A stretch of DNA of 64,000 nucleotides from Neocallimastix lanati (nom. inval.) (GCA_016946835.1 JACVTC010000002.1:391001-455000); one strand, 5' to 3'. Numbered from the stretch's first letter, positions 21,242 to 34,496 are shown. Translations and numbers: made by a program. Notes: generated by a model from the sequence alone, not told the origin.

Positions 21242-22740
21242 TTAGATATTTGGTTTAAAAGGACCTTCGATTTTTGATTGAAAATTTTGAGATTGAATAT
21301 ATTCAATAGGTGAAAGATTTTCTTCTTGTGGCGCATTTTCAATAATTTGTGGCTCAGGCTCAATAATTTGCTTATTTCCCGTATCCGTAGTAAAATTATT
21401 AAATTTATTAATATTAATATTATCATTATAATTTAAAGTATTAATTAATTTACTAGGATTAATATATTTAACAAAACAACTAATTAATTCGGCTTCCTGA
21501 TTTTCTAATAAAGGTGTAATAATATCAAAAGAATCATAGGAAGTAAAACGACATAAAGTTTTTGCCATAGGATGAATAAATAAATAATTATCAGCTATAG
21601 TTTTAAGACCAATTAGCAAATCAAAATAATTAGTATTATGATCAATAACACAAAAGTTAGCATAAAAAGAATAAGTATTAATAAGAACATTAAGACGAAT
21701 AACTATGGCGTCAGTGACTGTATCATCACCTAAAGCTTCGCAAATACGACCATGGCAAATACCAACAGTTTCGTATTGGCCAGGTAAAGAATTAAAATAA
21801 TCAACTGAAATAAGATTTAAATTGCTACCGGAATCTATGAGCAATTTATTTTCAATATTATCGACAGAGGCTAGAACAATACCTAAGTCGTCTTCTTTGA
21901 AATTGTTATTATTTTTAATTTCATCATATTCATAATTATAGACAAAATTATCCTCTATATTCATAGTACTAGAAATTTTTAATTTTTCTAATTTTAAATT
22001 TTTAATTAAATCAGCTCGTGCTTTGGGAGAAATATCTAATAATTGAGCGTATGTAATATCACATTTAGTATTTGCTAAATCTTTAGATAAATTATAAGGT
22101 TCAATAAAATATTTATTAGCTAATAATATATGTTTTTCTATCTTTTCATTTTTATTATTATTATTAGTATCTTCATCATGATCACATGTATCAGGAGGAT
22201 CTTTAATATTAAATAGGACTTTCTTTTTATTGGTCCCAACTTTTAATTCTTTTGGATTAATTAAATTTTTATTAAAATTATTAAAATCATTAGGGTTAAA
22301 ATCATCAGTAGAATAATTTAAGTTATTTAACTTTTGATTAGAATTAGAATAATTATTTAAAGTATCATTATTAGAATTTTTAATATTATTAAATTTATTA
22401 TCAATTAAAATTTTATTATTAAAATCATTAGAATTATTATTAAAAAAATTTTCATTATTATTAGAATTAATTAATAAACTGTCTTCATTAGTATTCATTT
22501 TTATAGAATTATTATTATCGGAAATTTTGTTAGAATCAGAATCATTAATTAAATTAGTATTAGAATTATAGTTTAATTTATTAGAATTATTATTAATTAA
22601 AATATTAGAATTTTTATTAGTATTAAAAGAATTTAATTCAGAATTATTATTAGAAATATTATTTTTATTAGAAATATTATTAAATTTATTAGAAATATTA
22701 TTATTTTTATTAGAATTATTAGAATTAGCTGAGAATTGCT
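21242..22740 (-). pseudogene. Ty3 protease region with Asn-rich gag tail
   Basis: A 418-residue frame (21242-22498) begins in Asn-rich sequence, then has LLDISPKARADLIKNLKLEK and the aspartic protease ENKLLIDSGSNLNLISVDYF. EALGDDTVTDAIVIRL and YFDLLIGLKTIADNYLF follow. The end (EYIQSQNFQSKIEGPFK) precedes RT. 22500-22740 continues as Asn/Ser repeats. The same protease blocks recur at 51405-51940 and 3311-3480. Confidence 0.75.
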
Positions 22741-22925
22741 ATATGTTTCAAGATACATTACATTACCATGATGATATAATTGGATATGGCATCGTTTAAC
22801 CATGTATTTGATACAAAGAATTTTTTTATTTATTTTTTTATTTAAAAATAACAAATAAAAAAAGTATTTTAAATAAAACTTGAAGTTAATAAATTCAAAA
22901 TGAAACTTTAATTCATATTGTTATG
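22741..22925. other. Junction sequence, nothing recognisable
   Basis: More complex, non-repetitive sequence follows the Asn-rich gag tail (a minus-strand open stretch reads MVKRCHIQLYHHGNVMYLE), then poly-A/T. I see no domain. It separates the Ty3 element from a possible host exon. Confidence 0.3.
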
Positions 22926-23077
22926 TATTGCAGCTGAACAAAAAAAACCAGAAGGAATAAGTAGGTATGGACTGCATAAAGAACAAAAAATCCATATTGA
23001 TAACTACTTTGGTGATTGTCAAAGTTGTTTCGAAAATGACAATAATGCACCAACATATACATTTTCTATTTGAGAGG
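22926..23077 (+). pseudogene. Possible terminal exon of an unknown host gene
   Basis: A plus-strand open stretch reads AEQKKPEGISRYGLHKEQ, KIHIDNYFGDCQSCFENDN and APTYTFSI-stop. Its amino-acid make-up is mixed and unlike the Asn/Lys/Ile bias of the retroelements, and base composition rises locally. It is preceded by TTATGTATTGCAG, which would serve as a splice acceptor. I recognise no family. No matching upstream exon is visible, since the Ty3 element lies just to the left. It could be a host gene 3' end cut off by a retroelement, or a chance frame. Confidence 0.35.
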
Positions 23078-23536
23078 AATAAAACTATTCATATATTTCA
23101 TCATTACTTTTACAAATACACAATATTTATAATGCTATATTAATAATAAATATAGATTTTCCACTCATTATTTTTAAATTGAAATTATATAAAAATGATA
23201 GATAAACACGTGTTTATAAAGGAATGAATCAAAAATTTCATTAAACATAGTCAAATATAACAATATATATATAAATAAATGTCAGGTACACAATACAAAT
23301 CAGTACACCAGGAAAATAAAATAGTGCACTTAAAAATACATTAAAAATGAGGATATCTATAATTACTGAATAATATCGCTATTTATAATATATAATGCAA
23401 AACTACCATCTATAATTAATTATTAATGTAGTTAGGTTATAAATTTTTTGGAATTCATCAATTTTTCAAATAATTATAAAACTTTTATTTACTTAAAACT
23501 AAAAATAACATAATTTTATTTACAACCAAAAGTAAA
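23078..23536. other. A/T-rich non-coding, possibly a copia LTR
   Basis: No gene is seen. The right end (TAAATTAACA at 23542) followed by GATTAAAACTCTGACTC resembles the LTR/primer-site junction of the plus-strand copia elements, so part of this may be an LTR. I cannot place its start. Confidence 0.3.
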
Positions 23537-23560
23537 TTAACAGATTAAAACTCTGACTCA
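23537..23560 (+). other. Copia LTR end plus primer-site motif
   Basis: TTAACA/GATTAAAACTCTGACTC parallels TTAACA/GATTAATAGTCTCAGTGACTC at 39925-39950. Copia sequence to the right is on the opposite strand, so this is an orphan junction left by rearrangement. Confidence 0.4.
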
Positions 23561-23699
23561 AAAATTAACTATATTATAAATATTAATTAATTTATTATAT
23601 ATATAATATTGATAACTACATAAAATATTTAATAAAATCAAAATTTGCACTTAAAAAAATAAAGTTGGTAGTTATACTTCATATTAATTTTTAATTCAT

Positions 23700-25893
23700 T
23701 AAAAAAATTAATATATCGTAATCAATGATGAGAATATTCACTGATACAATATTTACTTTTGGTTGTTAATAGTACATGAGTACTTTATAATTTGGAATAT
23801 CAACATGTTGGAGCGAAATTTATATTTATTAAGAATCGAGTAGTTAATCTTCTAGTTTCCTTGTCAACTCATAAATCAGAATCTACATAAGCTTTAAAAT
23901 CATAAACATTATTTTTTGTAAATTTTATTCGTTAATTTGGTTTATATTTAATATAATACCTGACTGTTTTTAAGACATTAAATTAGTTTTCGCAATTTAG
24001 ATCGTTGAATTTTCTAGAGCTTTACTGACTGAATTAGAATATTTGTTCTTGTATAAAAAGCCAAATATAGTAAATTACCCATCGCTTGTCTATTCTTGGT
24101 AAAATTGAATGATTTTTTTCTATGCTCTTCATTCATTATAGATAGATCTTGTATTTGAATATAGTGAATATCTATTTATATTAAACTTCTTAAAAATTCT
24201 ATTTAAACATCTCTTTTGGTGAATTATATACCCACATTCATTTTTGACAAATTTTACACCAAAGATACAATCTTGATCATTTTTTTTAATAAAATTTTGA
24301 TTTTGTATATTGCATTATCATTACCAGTAATAAGTATATCATCTATATCATCCACGTATAGAGCTAACAATATTATTATTATCTTTCTTAATATATAAAA
24401 GGGCTCACAATCTAGTAAATGAAGTTTAATTATGTGAAATTTAAAGTGCCATTCCACACGCGTCTAGTTTATCTTAATCAAATAAGGCTTTTATTAAGTT
24501 ATAATAAAGTTTCCTTTTAATATCTTCGCCTTCTGGTAAATAAATATATATATTTCTGTTTAATTTGACGTAACGATAAGCTTTTAATATAGTAACTGTT
24601 CTTGGTGGCAATTTCAGATATCATTCATAATATGTCATGTTTGAGAGGAGTGAAAATGCTTGAAATCTATTCCATAATACTGTATAAATCCACAAGCAAC
24701 GGGCCTTACTTTCCTTTTTGATATTTTCCTTCTTCATCTATTTTGAATTTGAATACCCATCTAGATGAAATAACGTTGGCGCGGTTTGGTATTTCATCAA
24801 CAGGCGTATACATATTCATTTACTCATGTTCTCTAACTCTTCCATTATGGCTTTGATCCACACCTTTTTGTTTTTTCTGTCAAATATATTTTTGTAATAT
24901 AATGGTTCTTCTGATTTCTCTTTGTTTATTTCTACTAACGCATCATGCTTTGTAGTCTTATATATATCTTATGTTTTTGGATTTTTCTTTGGTCTTCCTC
25001 GTTTTTTGGTATAATTATCTTTCTTTTTTTTTAACAGTTATGTCATCAATTATTTGTTTTCCTCTTTTTTTCTTTTACGCTTCGTAAAATTCTTTATTTC
25101 AATATTTTTATTATATTCACTTTGAATTTCATTACTTCTTCTTGTAGAATTAATTAAGGATAAAATTTTAAATATTAGAGAATAGAATTTAGTTTGCGAT
25201 TATTTTCTGGTGTATCTTCAAAAATTATATTTCTCTAGAGAATAAAACTTTATAATTATTTAAATCGAGAACTTTTCATTCTATAGAATTTACTTTGTCA
25301 TAATCAAGAAAAATATCAGGAAGTGTAGTATTATGAAAATTTCTCCTAAACTATTTTGAAACAAAGAAGAAAGAAATGCAACTAAATATTCTAAATTTGC
25401 TAAAGACTACTTTTTCTTCATAAAGAACTTCAAAGGGAACTTTATTATTATTTTCTTAGTGATGTATTCTATTATGAATATAATTGCCTGTTGAAAAAGC
25501 CGCTCCCAAGTGTTTTTACTAAGGCTTTGCGACTTCTAACAATTTTTAAATTACATAAGTGTACCACTGAGTCTCTCTACTTTACCATTTTGTTGGAGAT
25601 TAAAAGGAACGTTATTTTGATGAATAATTCTTTCTTTGCTAAATAATAATTCAAAACTAATATTTACAAATTCTGTCTTATTGTATTTTTGATAATATTT
25701 AATATTTTACTAAATACATTTTTGATACAATTATACCATAAAATAGATATCATATAAACATTAGCCTTTGATTTTGAAAAAAGAACCCATCTAAAACAAG
25801 AAAAATCATCTAAAATATAAAGAAAATATTTATTACCATATATGGAAGGTTCAAAAGTTGATACTAAATCAATACGTATTTAAAGATTGACTT
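23700..25893 (-). mobile_element. Ty1/copia remnant (integrase, RT, RNase H)
   Basis: Heavily decayed minus-strand copia. RNase H traces are at 23750-24010. The RT palm with LYVDDIDDILITGND is near 24330, and SSRWVFKFKIDEEGKY is near 24760. A Lys-rich linker lies around 24950-25250. Integrase traces at 25380-25700 include NNVPFNLQQNGKVERLSGTL. No gag or protease is recognisable; the LTR of the next element starts at about 25894. Many breaks suggest it is among the older elements here. Confidence 0.65.
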
Positions 25894-26147
25894 TGTTTTA
25901 TTTGGAGATGATGGATATATATAATATATATAATTCTTATAAAATAATTTCTTTTACTTATTTACTAATTTATTATTACACTCTTTTTCTTTTTATTCAT
26001 TTATTTTCATTTTATTTATTTTCTTATTTTCTAATATTAAATTTTTTTTATTAAATTATTTTGTATTAGAAATATTATAAAAATAAGTTATTATTAATTA
26101 ACTATATTATATTAAAAATGGAGAATATTAAGCTTAATTTCTAACAC
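25894..26147 (-). repeat. Copia 3' LTR (TGTTAGAAATTAAG...)
   Basis: On the minus strand a purine-rich ACTTACCAGGGAG is followed by TGTTAGAAATTAAGC, the standard polypurine tract and LTR start. The far end, near AAATAAAACA at 25894, is tentative. Confidence 0.5.
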
Positions 26148-26339
26148 TCCCTGGTAAGTTTAATTATTTTTTTCTTTATTTCCAAAGAATCATTCTTCTA
26201 AATTTCTTAAGTAGAGGTCCATTTGCATATTTAGTCAAACATCGGCTAAATTATTTTCAGATTTAATGTATTCTAATTTAATTTTTTATTCGTTCTCTAA
26301 TTCTCTTACTTTGTTATATCTTTAACTAATATGTCTTGA

Positions 26340-28968
26340 TTTAGAATTTATCGTTTAATTTTCACTTTTGTAGATGGCTGCTTTATTGTCTATTTTTATT
26401 TTAATTGACCTTGCATTTATGTTTAATTTTTCAAAGATATTTCTCAACCTAATACATTTCAATGGGTATTCATTGATGCTGTAATATTCACTTTCCGTGG
26501 TAGATATTGATATACAATGTAGAAATCTGGAGTACCATGAAATTGGTGTATTGTCCACATTGATTATAAATTCAGTTGTTGATCATTTTCTCTCTTCATC
26601 ACCACTTAAATCTGCATCTACATAAACATTTTAATCTATATTGTTAGTAAACTTTAATCATAATTTTTTATACTTTCTAAGTATCAAAATTTTTAAACAT
26701 TTAGCCAATTTTCATAGGTAAGGTTCTTTTTTTTCTGGAAGCTTTACCAAACAAAATATCTGGCCCAGTTCCCATCACTAGATATAGCAGACTTCATACG
26801 GCTTGCATATACCTTATTGGATAAATTTTTCTTTTCCTTAATTTTTCATTTTGTATATATGATAAACTCGATATTTCATTATATTTTTCAATTTCAAAAA
26901 TTTCTAGAATTTTATTTAAATATTGTGAATTATATATCCACTTTTTGTTTTGATGAATTTTATTCCTATTATAAAATCTACTGGTTTAATATCACTTAAA
27001 TCAAATACTTTATTAATTTCTGATTTAACAAGATTAATTTCGTTTTTCTTTCCTTATATAATTATGTCTTTTCCATGTAATATTAATATACATATAATAT
27101 TATCTTTATGACTTTATTTACAATAAACACATGGTTCACTTTTTGATCTTAAAATTTATTATAATAATATATTATTCATTTTATTATTCCAAAGTCTACA
27201 AGCTTGTTTTAAACCTTATATTGCTTTGTTTAATCTCCAAAAACCTACTGGATTTTTAATACCATCAGGAATTTCCATATACCAGTCTTCATCTACTTCG
27301 TCATTAAGATATGCCTCATTATATCTAATTGGTACATCTCAAAATTATAATAGAAGGAAAGATTTGTGAATATTTTGAGGGAATCTTGTTTTTACGTTGA
27401 CGAAAAAGTTTCTTCATAATCTATACCATATATTTAAAAAAAATCCCGAAGCACAATTACTAGGCATATTTTCAAAGAATATCACGGAAAAAGAGAGAAT
27501 AATCTAATTGTTATAAATATAATAAATACGATAAATAGAATGATTTGAATCATAACCAAGGAAAATACCTGGAAGAGCAGAATTTAATAATTTTTATGAA
27601 ATTATCTAGGAATATTAAAGAAAACCTTACAACCAAAAAAATAAAATTTTAAAAAATCGACTTTTTACTTTATAATAATTCAAAAGGAATAGAATTATTA
27701 AAACCACTATGGGGGATACGATTATGAATAAAGTTAATAGGATTTATCAACATCTTCCCAAAAAAACATAATTAAGTTTAGTTTCTTCAAAAATCTCACC
27801 GGCATTAGGAAGTAGATTACCATGTAATCACTCGATTCAATCATTTTGCTGTAGTGAATAAGGAATAGTAAATTCATGAATCATGCCTTTGCTATTACAA
27901 AAATTTTCAAAAGTATTGTTTGTAAATTCGGTACCATTATCTGTTCTTATATGTTTAATTGTTGTATTAATATTATTTTTAATACTTTTATACCAAGAAA
28001 TAAATTTGCTAAAAAATTCACTTTAGAACTAAGGAAAAGAATCCAACCAAAACCAGAATAGTCATTCAGTATTGATAAAAAATACATATTACCATGAAGA
28101 GATTCATCGTTGATTGCAACTGTATCCATACGTACTAACTCAAAAGCCTGTTTTGCTCTATTATTGTTGCTTTTAAACGGAAAACTTTTTAATTTAGTTT
28201 TCACTCATCTTTGGCATTGTTCCATGGTTTTAACTTTTGATAATACTTTTCCTAAACTGTTTATACTGAAATGGTCAAGGCGTATATGCCACATATATAA
28301 ACTCTAACTATCATCATCAGCAATAGAATTACATATGTCGTCATTGATGTCAAAAATGATCTTTTTTTTTTAAAGTCCAAATAGTGTTTGTTTTGGTGGC
28401 ATTTGAGCAAACAGTACATATACTATTATTATTTTTATTATAGATTGATACATGATTTTTGTTGTTATTATTGAAAAATATCGTTTTAAAGTGACTATTT
28501 GTTAAACAATCAACTGACATCAAATTTTTTTTTGAATTCAGGAATAAAAAGAACATTTTGTAATTAAATTTAATTATCATTAATATATATCATTAAATTC
28601 ACCTACGTACTTTGAATTTACGTAATCACCATTAAAGAAAAAGATTTTTTCATAGAAAAATTTTTATTGTCTAGTAGATCCAAGTTTCCTGTCATATGGT
28701 ATGTACTGCAGAATCCAACGTCCATGGAAAAATTTTAAGATTAGTACCATCACTTTAATTTATTTTACACTCTTTGAATTTGTAATATTGATATAATAAT
28801 CTTTATTATTAAAAGGAAGTATTGATGAATTACTATTTGATTCAATATATGAATCATTATAATCTTCGAAAAAGTAGTTCATATGTTCATATTTGTTTTC
28901 TTCTTTATTTAGTGAAATACTTCCCTTTATTTTCATCATTGTAATTATATTTTTTGTAGTTATCTTTA
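26340..28968 (-). pseudogene. Copia pol remnants (protease to RNase H)
   Basis: Readable blocks, right to left: protease FPWTLDSA (about 28720), integrase LVRMDTVAINDESLHGNMYF with LSILNDYSGFGWILF (28030-28140), NGTEFTN near 27930, RT IEDYDMD-type tract around 27410, QACRLWNNKMN near 27190, and RNase H NTPISWYSRFLHCISISTTES, KIKIDNKAAIYKSEN (26355-26560). It is fossil and much decayed. Confidence 0.65.
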
Positions 28969-28973
28969 TTATT

Positions 28974-29576
28974 TGTAATGAATCCGTCAATTAAAACAGA
29001 TTATAACAATAAAAAAACTTTACAATGTAAACAAAAAAGTAAATTCTTTTATTAATAAATTCTTTTTATTAATTATAAATTTCTTTTTGTTATTAACTGT
29101 AAAATAGTTAATAACTAATACATCGATTTAATTGAGAAAAACTACATGTATTTATATTTTTTCTTATTACATTATTAATATATGATGTTATTTAATAATA
29201 TATATAAAACTAATTTTTATTATTTATTAATTTACTAAAACTAAAATTAATTTTTTAAACTCTTTATTTTATTTATTATTTTAATACTTATAATAATTTT
29301 AATTATATATTTAATATTGAAAAACTATTTTTATAAATATTAACTATTTAAGATTATTCCTAAATTAATATTTAACTATTTAAAACTAAACTAAATTAAC
29401 TAAACTAATTAAAAAATATTTTCAATTTAAAAATAATTAAATTTTATTTCAATAAATTTTATATTAAAAAATAATTCATATACATTAAATAAATTAAAAT
29501 TTCATATACATTAAATAAATTAATTGTTCGAAAATTTAAACTATTTAATGTATTAAAGATTTATTAAATCTTTACA
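28974..29576 (-). repeat. Chromovirus 3' LTR, 603 bp
   Basis: TGTAATGAATCC...AAATCTTTACA with TGTAA/TTACA ends. It contains two adjacent copies of a TTCATATACATTAAATAAAT unit near 29467-29520. The partner LTR at 34585-34898 also has both copies, while the solo LTRs at 13726 and 36035 have one. Confidence 0.9.
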
Positions 29577-30167
29577 ATCTCGCCCTTTAAGTCGATCTCC
29601 TGCGAGAAATACGATTTAGTCCATTTGCAGGTAGATCAATTACAAATGGTTGATATCTATGTCTAACGTAGATTTCATTATCACTCAAAGTATCTTCTTC
29701 TATGTTTGACCTATTATTTTTGGTTCGACTATAATATTCCTGAATCAATTGTTTGTTATAAATATGATCTTCATCAATTCAAGTATCCTCATCAGAATTA
29801 AGTCCTTTCCAAGATACAAGAAAACGATTCTTTCCTCTATATTTTCTCATATCAACAATCTTTTATGGAACTTTATCAAAAGTATCAGTGGTCAAATTAA
29901 TATTCTTCCTTTTTCTTTTATTTCTGTTTTCAAATTCATTTTATGATAAGGTTCAAGTAATGATAAATGAAAAACAGGATGACAACACATATTACTTGGG
30001 TGTTTAAGTTTATAAGCAAGTGAACTAATTTTCTCAACAATTTCAAAAGGACCAAACATTTGATTAACAAGTTTCTTCTTAACATTCTTAGTAGTACTTC
30101 CTTTAAGTAACCAAACTTTGTTACCAACCTGGAAATCAGGTGAGGGTAATCTTTTTTTGATCCTCAT
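29577..30167 (-). pseudogene. Chromovirus integrase C-terminus with chromodomain
   Basis: The minus strand shows the integrase C-terminal GPY-like part (VGNKVWLLKGSTTKNVKKK, QMFGPFEIVEKISSLAYKL, HPVFHLSLLEPYH). A chromodomain follows at about 29760-29880: KIVDMRKYRGKNRFLVSWKG, LNSDEDT, and YNKQLIQEYY. Chromodomains of this class are known to bind histone marks and steer integration to heterochromatin, which fits this nest of repeats. The family assignment is firm and the targeting is inference. Confidence 0.8.
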
Positions 30168-31724
30168 ATTTTTTGAAAGTTTCTTTAGCTTTATCTAAGT
30201 TTTTTTTCAGAAATTTAATATTTTCATTAATATCTTTAACTCTTTGATCAGCTCTATGAGGTCTTTCATTAGATGGAATTTCTAGACTAAATCTAGGATT
30301 GAATCCATAGTTAGCAAAAAATGGGGATTGGCTGATTGATTGTTGTAAGGTATTGTTATAAGCGAATTCAGCGAAAGGTAATAAATCAACCCAATTTGTT
30401 TGTCGTTCATTTATATAACAACGAAGATATTGTTCCAATATCGCATTCACCCTCTCTGTTTGACCATCAATCTGCGGATGGTTTGAAGTTGATGGTTTGA
30501 AGACGAATGCTTGATACAAAGTAAGTCACATAATCTATTCCAAAATTCAGAGGTGAATTGGGTACCTCTATCAGAAATAATGGAATCAGAGAAACCATGC
30601 AATTTAATAATAGAATTAATAAAAGCATCAGCGGCAATTGAAGTAGTAGGAAGACAACGAAGGGGAATAAAATGTGCCATCTTTGTTAAACGATCAACAA
30701 CCACCATAATAGTAGTTATATCTTTGGATTTTGGCAATTCAACAATGAAATCCATTGAAATATCAGCCCAAGCTCTATTTGGTGTGGATAATGGGGATAA
30801 CAAACCATACGGCTTATGCCTTGGAACTTTAGCACGACAACAAGTTTCACAAGACTTAATAAATTTCTTAACATCATGTCGTAACTTTGGCCACCTAAAG
30901 TTTCTGTAAATTAAATCTGAAGTTTTATTTACACCAAAGTGACCAGCTGTTACCGAATCATGGTGCATTTCTAGAATTCTTGTACGAATATTTTCCGGAA
31001 CATAGATTAAATCATCATAGAGAAGAAATCCTTCATGATCAATTACACATTTATCAATATTTCTAATAGGAGCAGTATCTTTATTATTACTAGAAAGAAA
31101 AGTTTTAATTTTGTTATACAATTCATCATCTTTAAGTGAATTTAAAATTGAATTACATAAGCAATCATCAGAAGCATTACAGTTAATAACACGACAAGAA
31201 ACAGTCTGAGGGAAATTAAAAAGATAATCACTTCTTCTAGATAAGATATAAGGTTTTCCAGACTTCTTACCAGCACGATAAACTAAATTAAAATCGAAAC
31301 GAGAAAGAAATTCATACCAATGGATTTGACGTTGCGAGAGCATTTCAGGATTTCTAGGAAAAGTCAAATTTTTATGATCGGTATAAGTTGTAAAAGGATG
31401 ACGAGCACCTTCTAAATAGTGACGCCATTCCTCAAGAGCAACTTTAATTGCAAGAAGTTCTTTATCGTAAATTGGATAATTCGTTTCTGATTTGATTAAG
31501 CTAGACGAGATATAAGCTATGGGGTGTAATTGACCATCGAATTCTTGAGAAAGAATCGCACCAACAGCAAAATTAGAAGCATCAGTTTCAACAACAAAAG
31601 GCTTATTACTATCAGGGTTTCTCAAAATAGGAGCAGAAGTGAAAAATTCTTTTAATTTATCAAATGCCTTCTGTTGATCAGGACCCCAGTTTAAAGATAC
31701 ATTTTTTCTTGTAAGTTTATGCAA
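30136..31724 (-). pseudogene. Chromovirus RNase H and integrase
   Basis: RNase H: KPFVVETDASNFAVGAILSQ (about 31530-31600), YPIYDKELLAIKVALEEW, TDHKNLTF. Integrase: HHDSVTAGHFGVNKTSDLIY with CETCCRAKVPRHKPYG, then DISMDFIVELPKSKDITTI, VVVDRLTKMAHFIPL, IISDRGTQFTSEFWNRL and HPQIDGQTERVNAILEQYLR. All catalytic blocks of a Ty3 integrase can be seen. It is a fossil. Confidence 0.85.
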
Positions 31725-32979
31725 AGGACGGGCGATTTTAGCAAAATCTCTAATAAAAATCCTATAATAATTGCATAAACCAATAAAAGATTGAACTTCC
31801 TTAACTGTGGTTGGAACAGGCCAATCAAGAATGGCTTTAATTTATTGGGATCAACCTTTAAACCATCTTTCGATAAAATATAACCAAGAAAAGCTGTTTC
31901 AGAGACATCAAACTCACATTTTTCGAGTTTGACATATAAGTTATTTTCTAATAGTTTCTTTAAAACTTTCTTGACATGAATATGATGTTCTTCTAAACTT
32001 TTTGAATAAATTAAAATATCATCAATATACGAAATAACAAAATCATCTAAGTAATCACAAAGAACATTATTTATAAAATGTTGAAAGGTTGCAGGAGCAT
32101 TTTTTAATCCAAAAGGCATAACCAAATATTCAAAATGTCCATAACGAGTACGAAATACTGTCTTATACTCGTCACCTTCTTTTATTCTAAGTTATAAGCA
32201 GATTTTAAATCCAACTTAGTAAAGAATTTTGCACCTTTAACTCTATCTAGTAATTCACTAATTAAAGAAAGAGGATAGGAATTACGGATGGTCATCTCAT
32301 TTAATTTTCTATAGTCAACACATAATCTCAATGAACCATCCTTCTTTTTAACAAACAATATAGGTGCTCCAGCAGGAGATGTCGATTTCCTAATGAAACC
32401 TTTTTCTAAATTTTCTTTAATGTATTTCTTCAATTCGTTTCTTTCTAATTCTGTTAATGGATAAATAAGACCATAAAATAAATTTGAATTATCCTTTAAT
32501 CTTATTTCACAATCATACTTACGATGTGGAGGGAGTACGTTACAATTTCTTTCATTGAATACTTCTGCATAATTTTTATGAATAGGAGGTATTCCTATAA
32601 TTTTTTGATTTAATTTATTTTCAAAATTACTAATTTTTAAACAATTACAGATACAACACAAATTTTTTACAGAAAACTTTTTAGAAATATACTTTTTATT
32701 TTCATCTTTATTTAAATTATCATTATGATTACAATTTTTTGTTACATTATTACATAAAACATCAATTTTACAAATTTTATTTAATTCATATAAATTAATA
32801 TTATTACTATCACTAAATTCATAAATTTCATCATCATTATCAAACATAAAACTATCATTTACATCACTATCATAGTTTATTATACAAAAATTTTTTAAAT
32901 CATTAAGTTCTTCTTTTTCACTACAAGTTTTAATACGAGTACGACGACCTCTAATCGTAATTTCTTCATTAGAATCCAT
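31691..32979 (-). pseudogene. Chromovirus protease-RT junction and reverse transcriptase
   Basis: The right part is an acidic, Asn/Asp/Cys-rich spacer. RT begins at [18 protein letters not shown] and [20 protein letters not shown], then [48 protein letters not shown]. The palm continues [40 protein letters not shown] and [20 protein letters not shown]. This is typical chromovirus RT. It is a fossil. Confidence 0.85.
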
Positions 32980-33032
32980 ATCGGAATCAGATTCAAAGGA
33001 ATACTTACGCTTAGGATTAATTTTTTCCTTTA

Positions 33033-34496
33033 TTAAGGAAAGTTCTTCATATGGTTCCTTTCCTTTAGTAGAAATTTTGTTAACTTCTTTTTATTTTTAT
33101 TTTTTCTATTTCTTTTTCCTACATTACAGTGTCGAGCACAGTATCCTGAACTGAAAGAGATTTTCTTTGAATCATGGTAGTTAATAGGGCAATGTTTTTC
33201 AATCCAAGGGAGTCCTAAAATGATATCTACATCAGGGATACGAAGAGAGTGTAATTGAATTATTTCATAATGATTCTTAAAACGAAGAATACATTTCTCA
33301 GTGATTTTCTTCACAGTAGATAAACCATAACCCAAACCAGCAACTTTAAAGGAGTTATCAATATTCATAAGTTTAATGTTATTCACTCTAACAAATTCTG
33401 GATGTATACAGTTAATATCAGATCCGGAATCAATGAGAACCTTTGCTTTAACCTCATCGGATTCATTTGTTTTAATATAAAAATCAAGTATGTTAGTCTT
33501 TCCTTTAAAATTTATATTCTCATTTTCAACAATATCCAAAACTTTGTAGATATTATCATACTTTTCAACTTTCTTAATTCTCCTAACAGAAGAAGAGGTA
33601 GATATAGAAGTGGCAGAAGAAGAGGGATCTTCATTTGGAACTTTATTAATCATTTTGAAGTTTTTTGGTTTTATTCTATTTGGACAATTAAATTGCATGT
33701 GTCCAGCTTCACCACATTTAAAACATAGTCTCTTCTTTCTTCTTTCTTCAATATTTGATTCGTTTTCAATGTAGTTCTTATTGTGTGATGGAAAATATTT
33801 TGTGACTTTTTGACCTTTTTTAATGCGATAAAGATCCACATCCATTGAATTGTCTTGATTATAATTTCTACAGTCTTGATGAGTTAAGTAATATTCTTGG
33901 ATGTCATTTCTCTTGGTAAGACTTTCTATATTCACAGATTCCCTAAATAGCTGCTCTAAGTTGTTGAGATTTGGATTTACGAGAGCTAAGCGTTCTCTCA
34001 TCTTGGGATGGAGTCCTTTAATATACATAAAGATTTTTGCGGACTCATTAAAGTTCGAGTATTGGCTTATCTTCTGGAATGCAGTGATGTATTCCATAAC
34101 GTGGCCATACTTGAACTGACGAATATTGTTAAGTTTCCCATTAGCGACAGCAGCATCAACGTCAGGGTCGCCAAAGTTTCTTCTTAGTTCATTAATGAAG
34201 TTCTCATAGTTTCTAAGAACTTAGTTATTATTCCTCCGTAAGCAAGAAGCCCAGTTAAGTGCTCTCCCAGTAAAATATGAGATAACGAACATGACCTTCC
34301 TTCTATCATCGGGAAACCTTCGTGGATTTGCCTCGATAGCTAACTCTATCCTTTTCAAAAATCCATCGAGGTCTTTCGCAGTTCCCGAGAATAAGGGAGG
34401 GTCGTTGATAATATTCAGTTGAGGAGCTGGATTAAGTTGTTGTTCCATTTGATCCTCAAGATTTAAATTTTGAAATATGAGATCCAATTCTTCCAA
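33033..34496 (-). pseudogene. Chromovirus gag with zinc knuckle, and protease
   Basis: Gag starts at about 34496 (MEELDLIFQNLNLEDQMEQQ, PPLFSGTAKDLDGFLKRIEL, the retrotransposon gag domain). It continues KISQYSNFNESAKIFMYIKG and ENLEQLFRESVNIE-like helices, then a basic tract and a CCHC knuckle CFKCGEAGHMQFNC (about 33680-33720). The protease follows: KVLIDSGSDINCIHPEFV, then LRIPDVDIILGLPWIEKHCP. Two regions are open over hundreds of bases. It is part of the chromovirus fossil. Confidence 0.85.

Larger units (their letters stand above)
17370..22740 (-). mobile_element. Ty3/gypsy element (fossil, incomplete)
   Basis: Minus-strand parts from right to left: Asn-rich gag tail and protease (21242-22740), RT and RNase H (19799-21232), spacer with integrase zinc-finger start (19095-19742), integrase core (18489-19064), integrase C-terminus (18190-18490), then the probable 3' LTR. 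The gag N-terminus and 5' LTR are not present; sequence changes character at about 22740-22860. Fragments of the same family occur at 1-1080, 3311-4135, 10371-10712, 35725-39167 and 51190-53420. A few breaks are visible. Confidence 0.8.
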
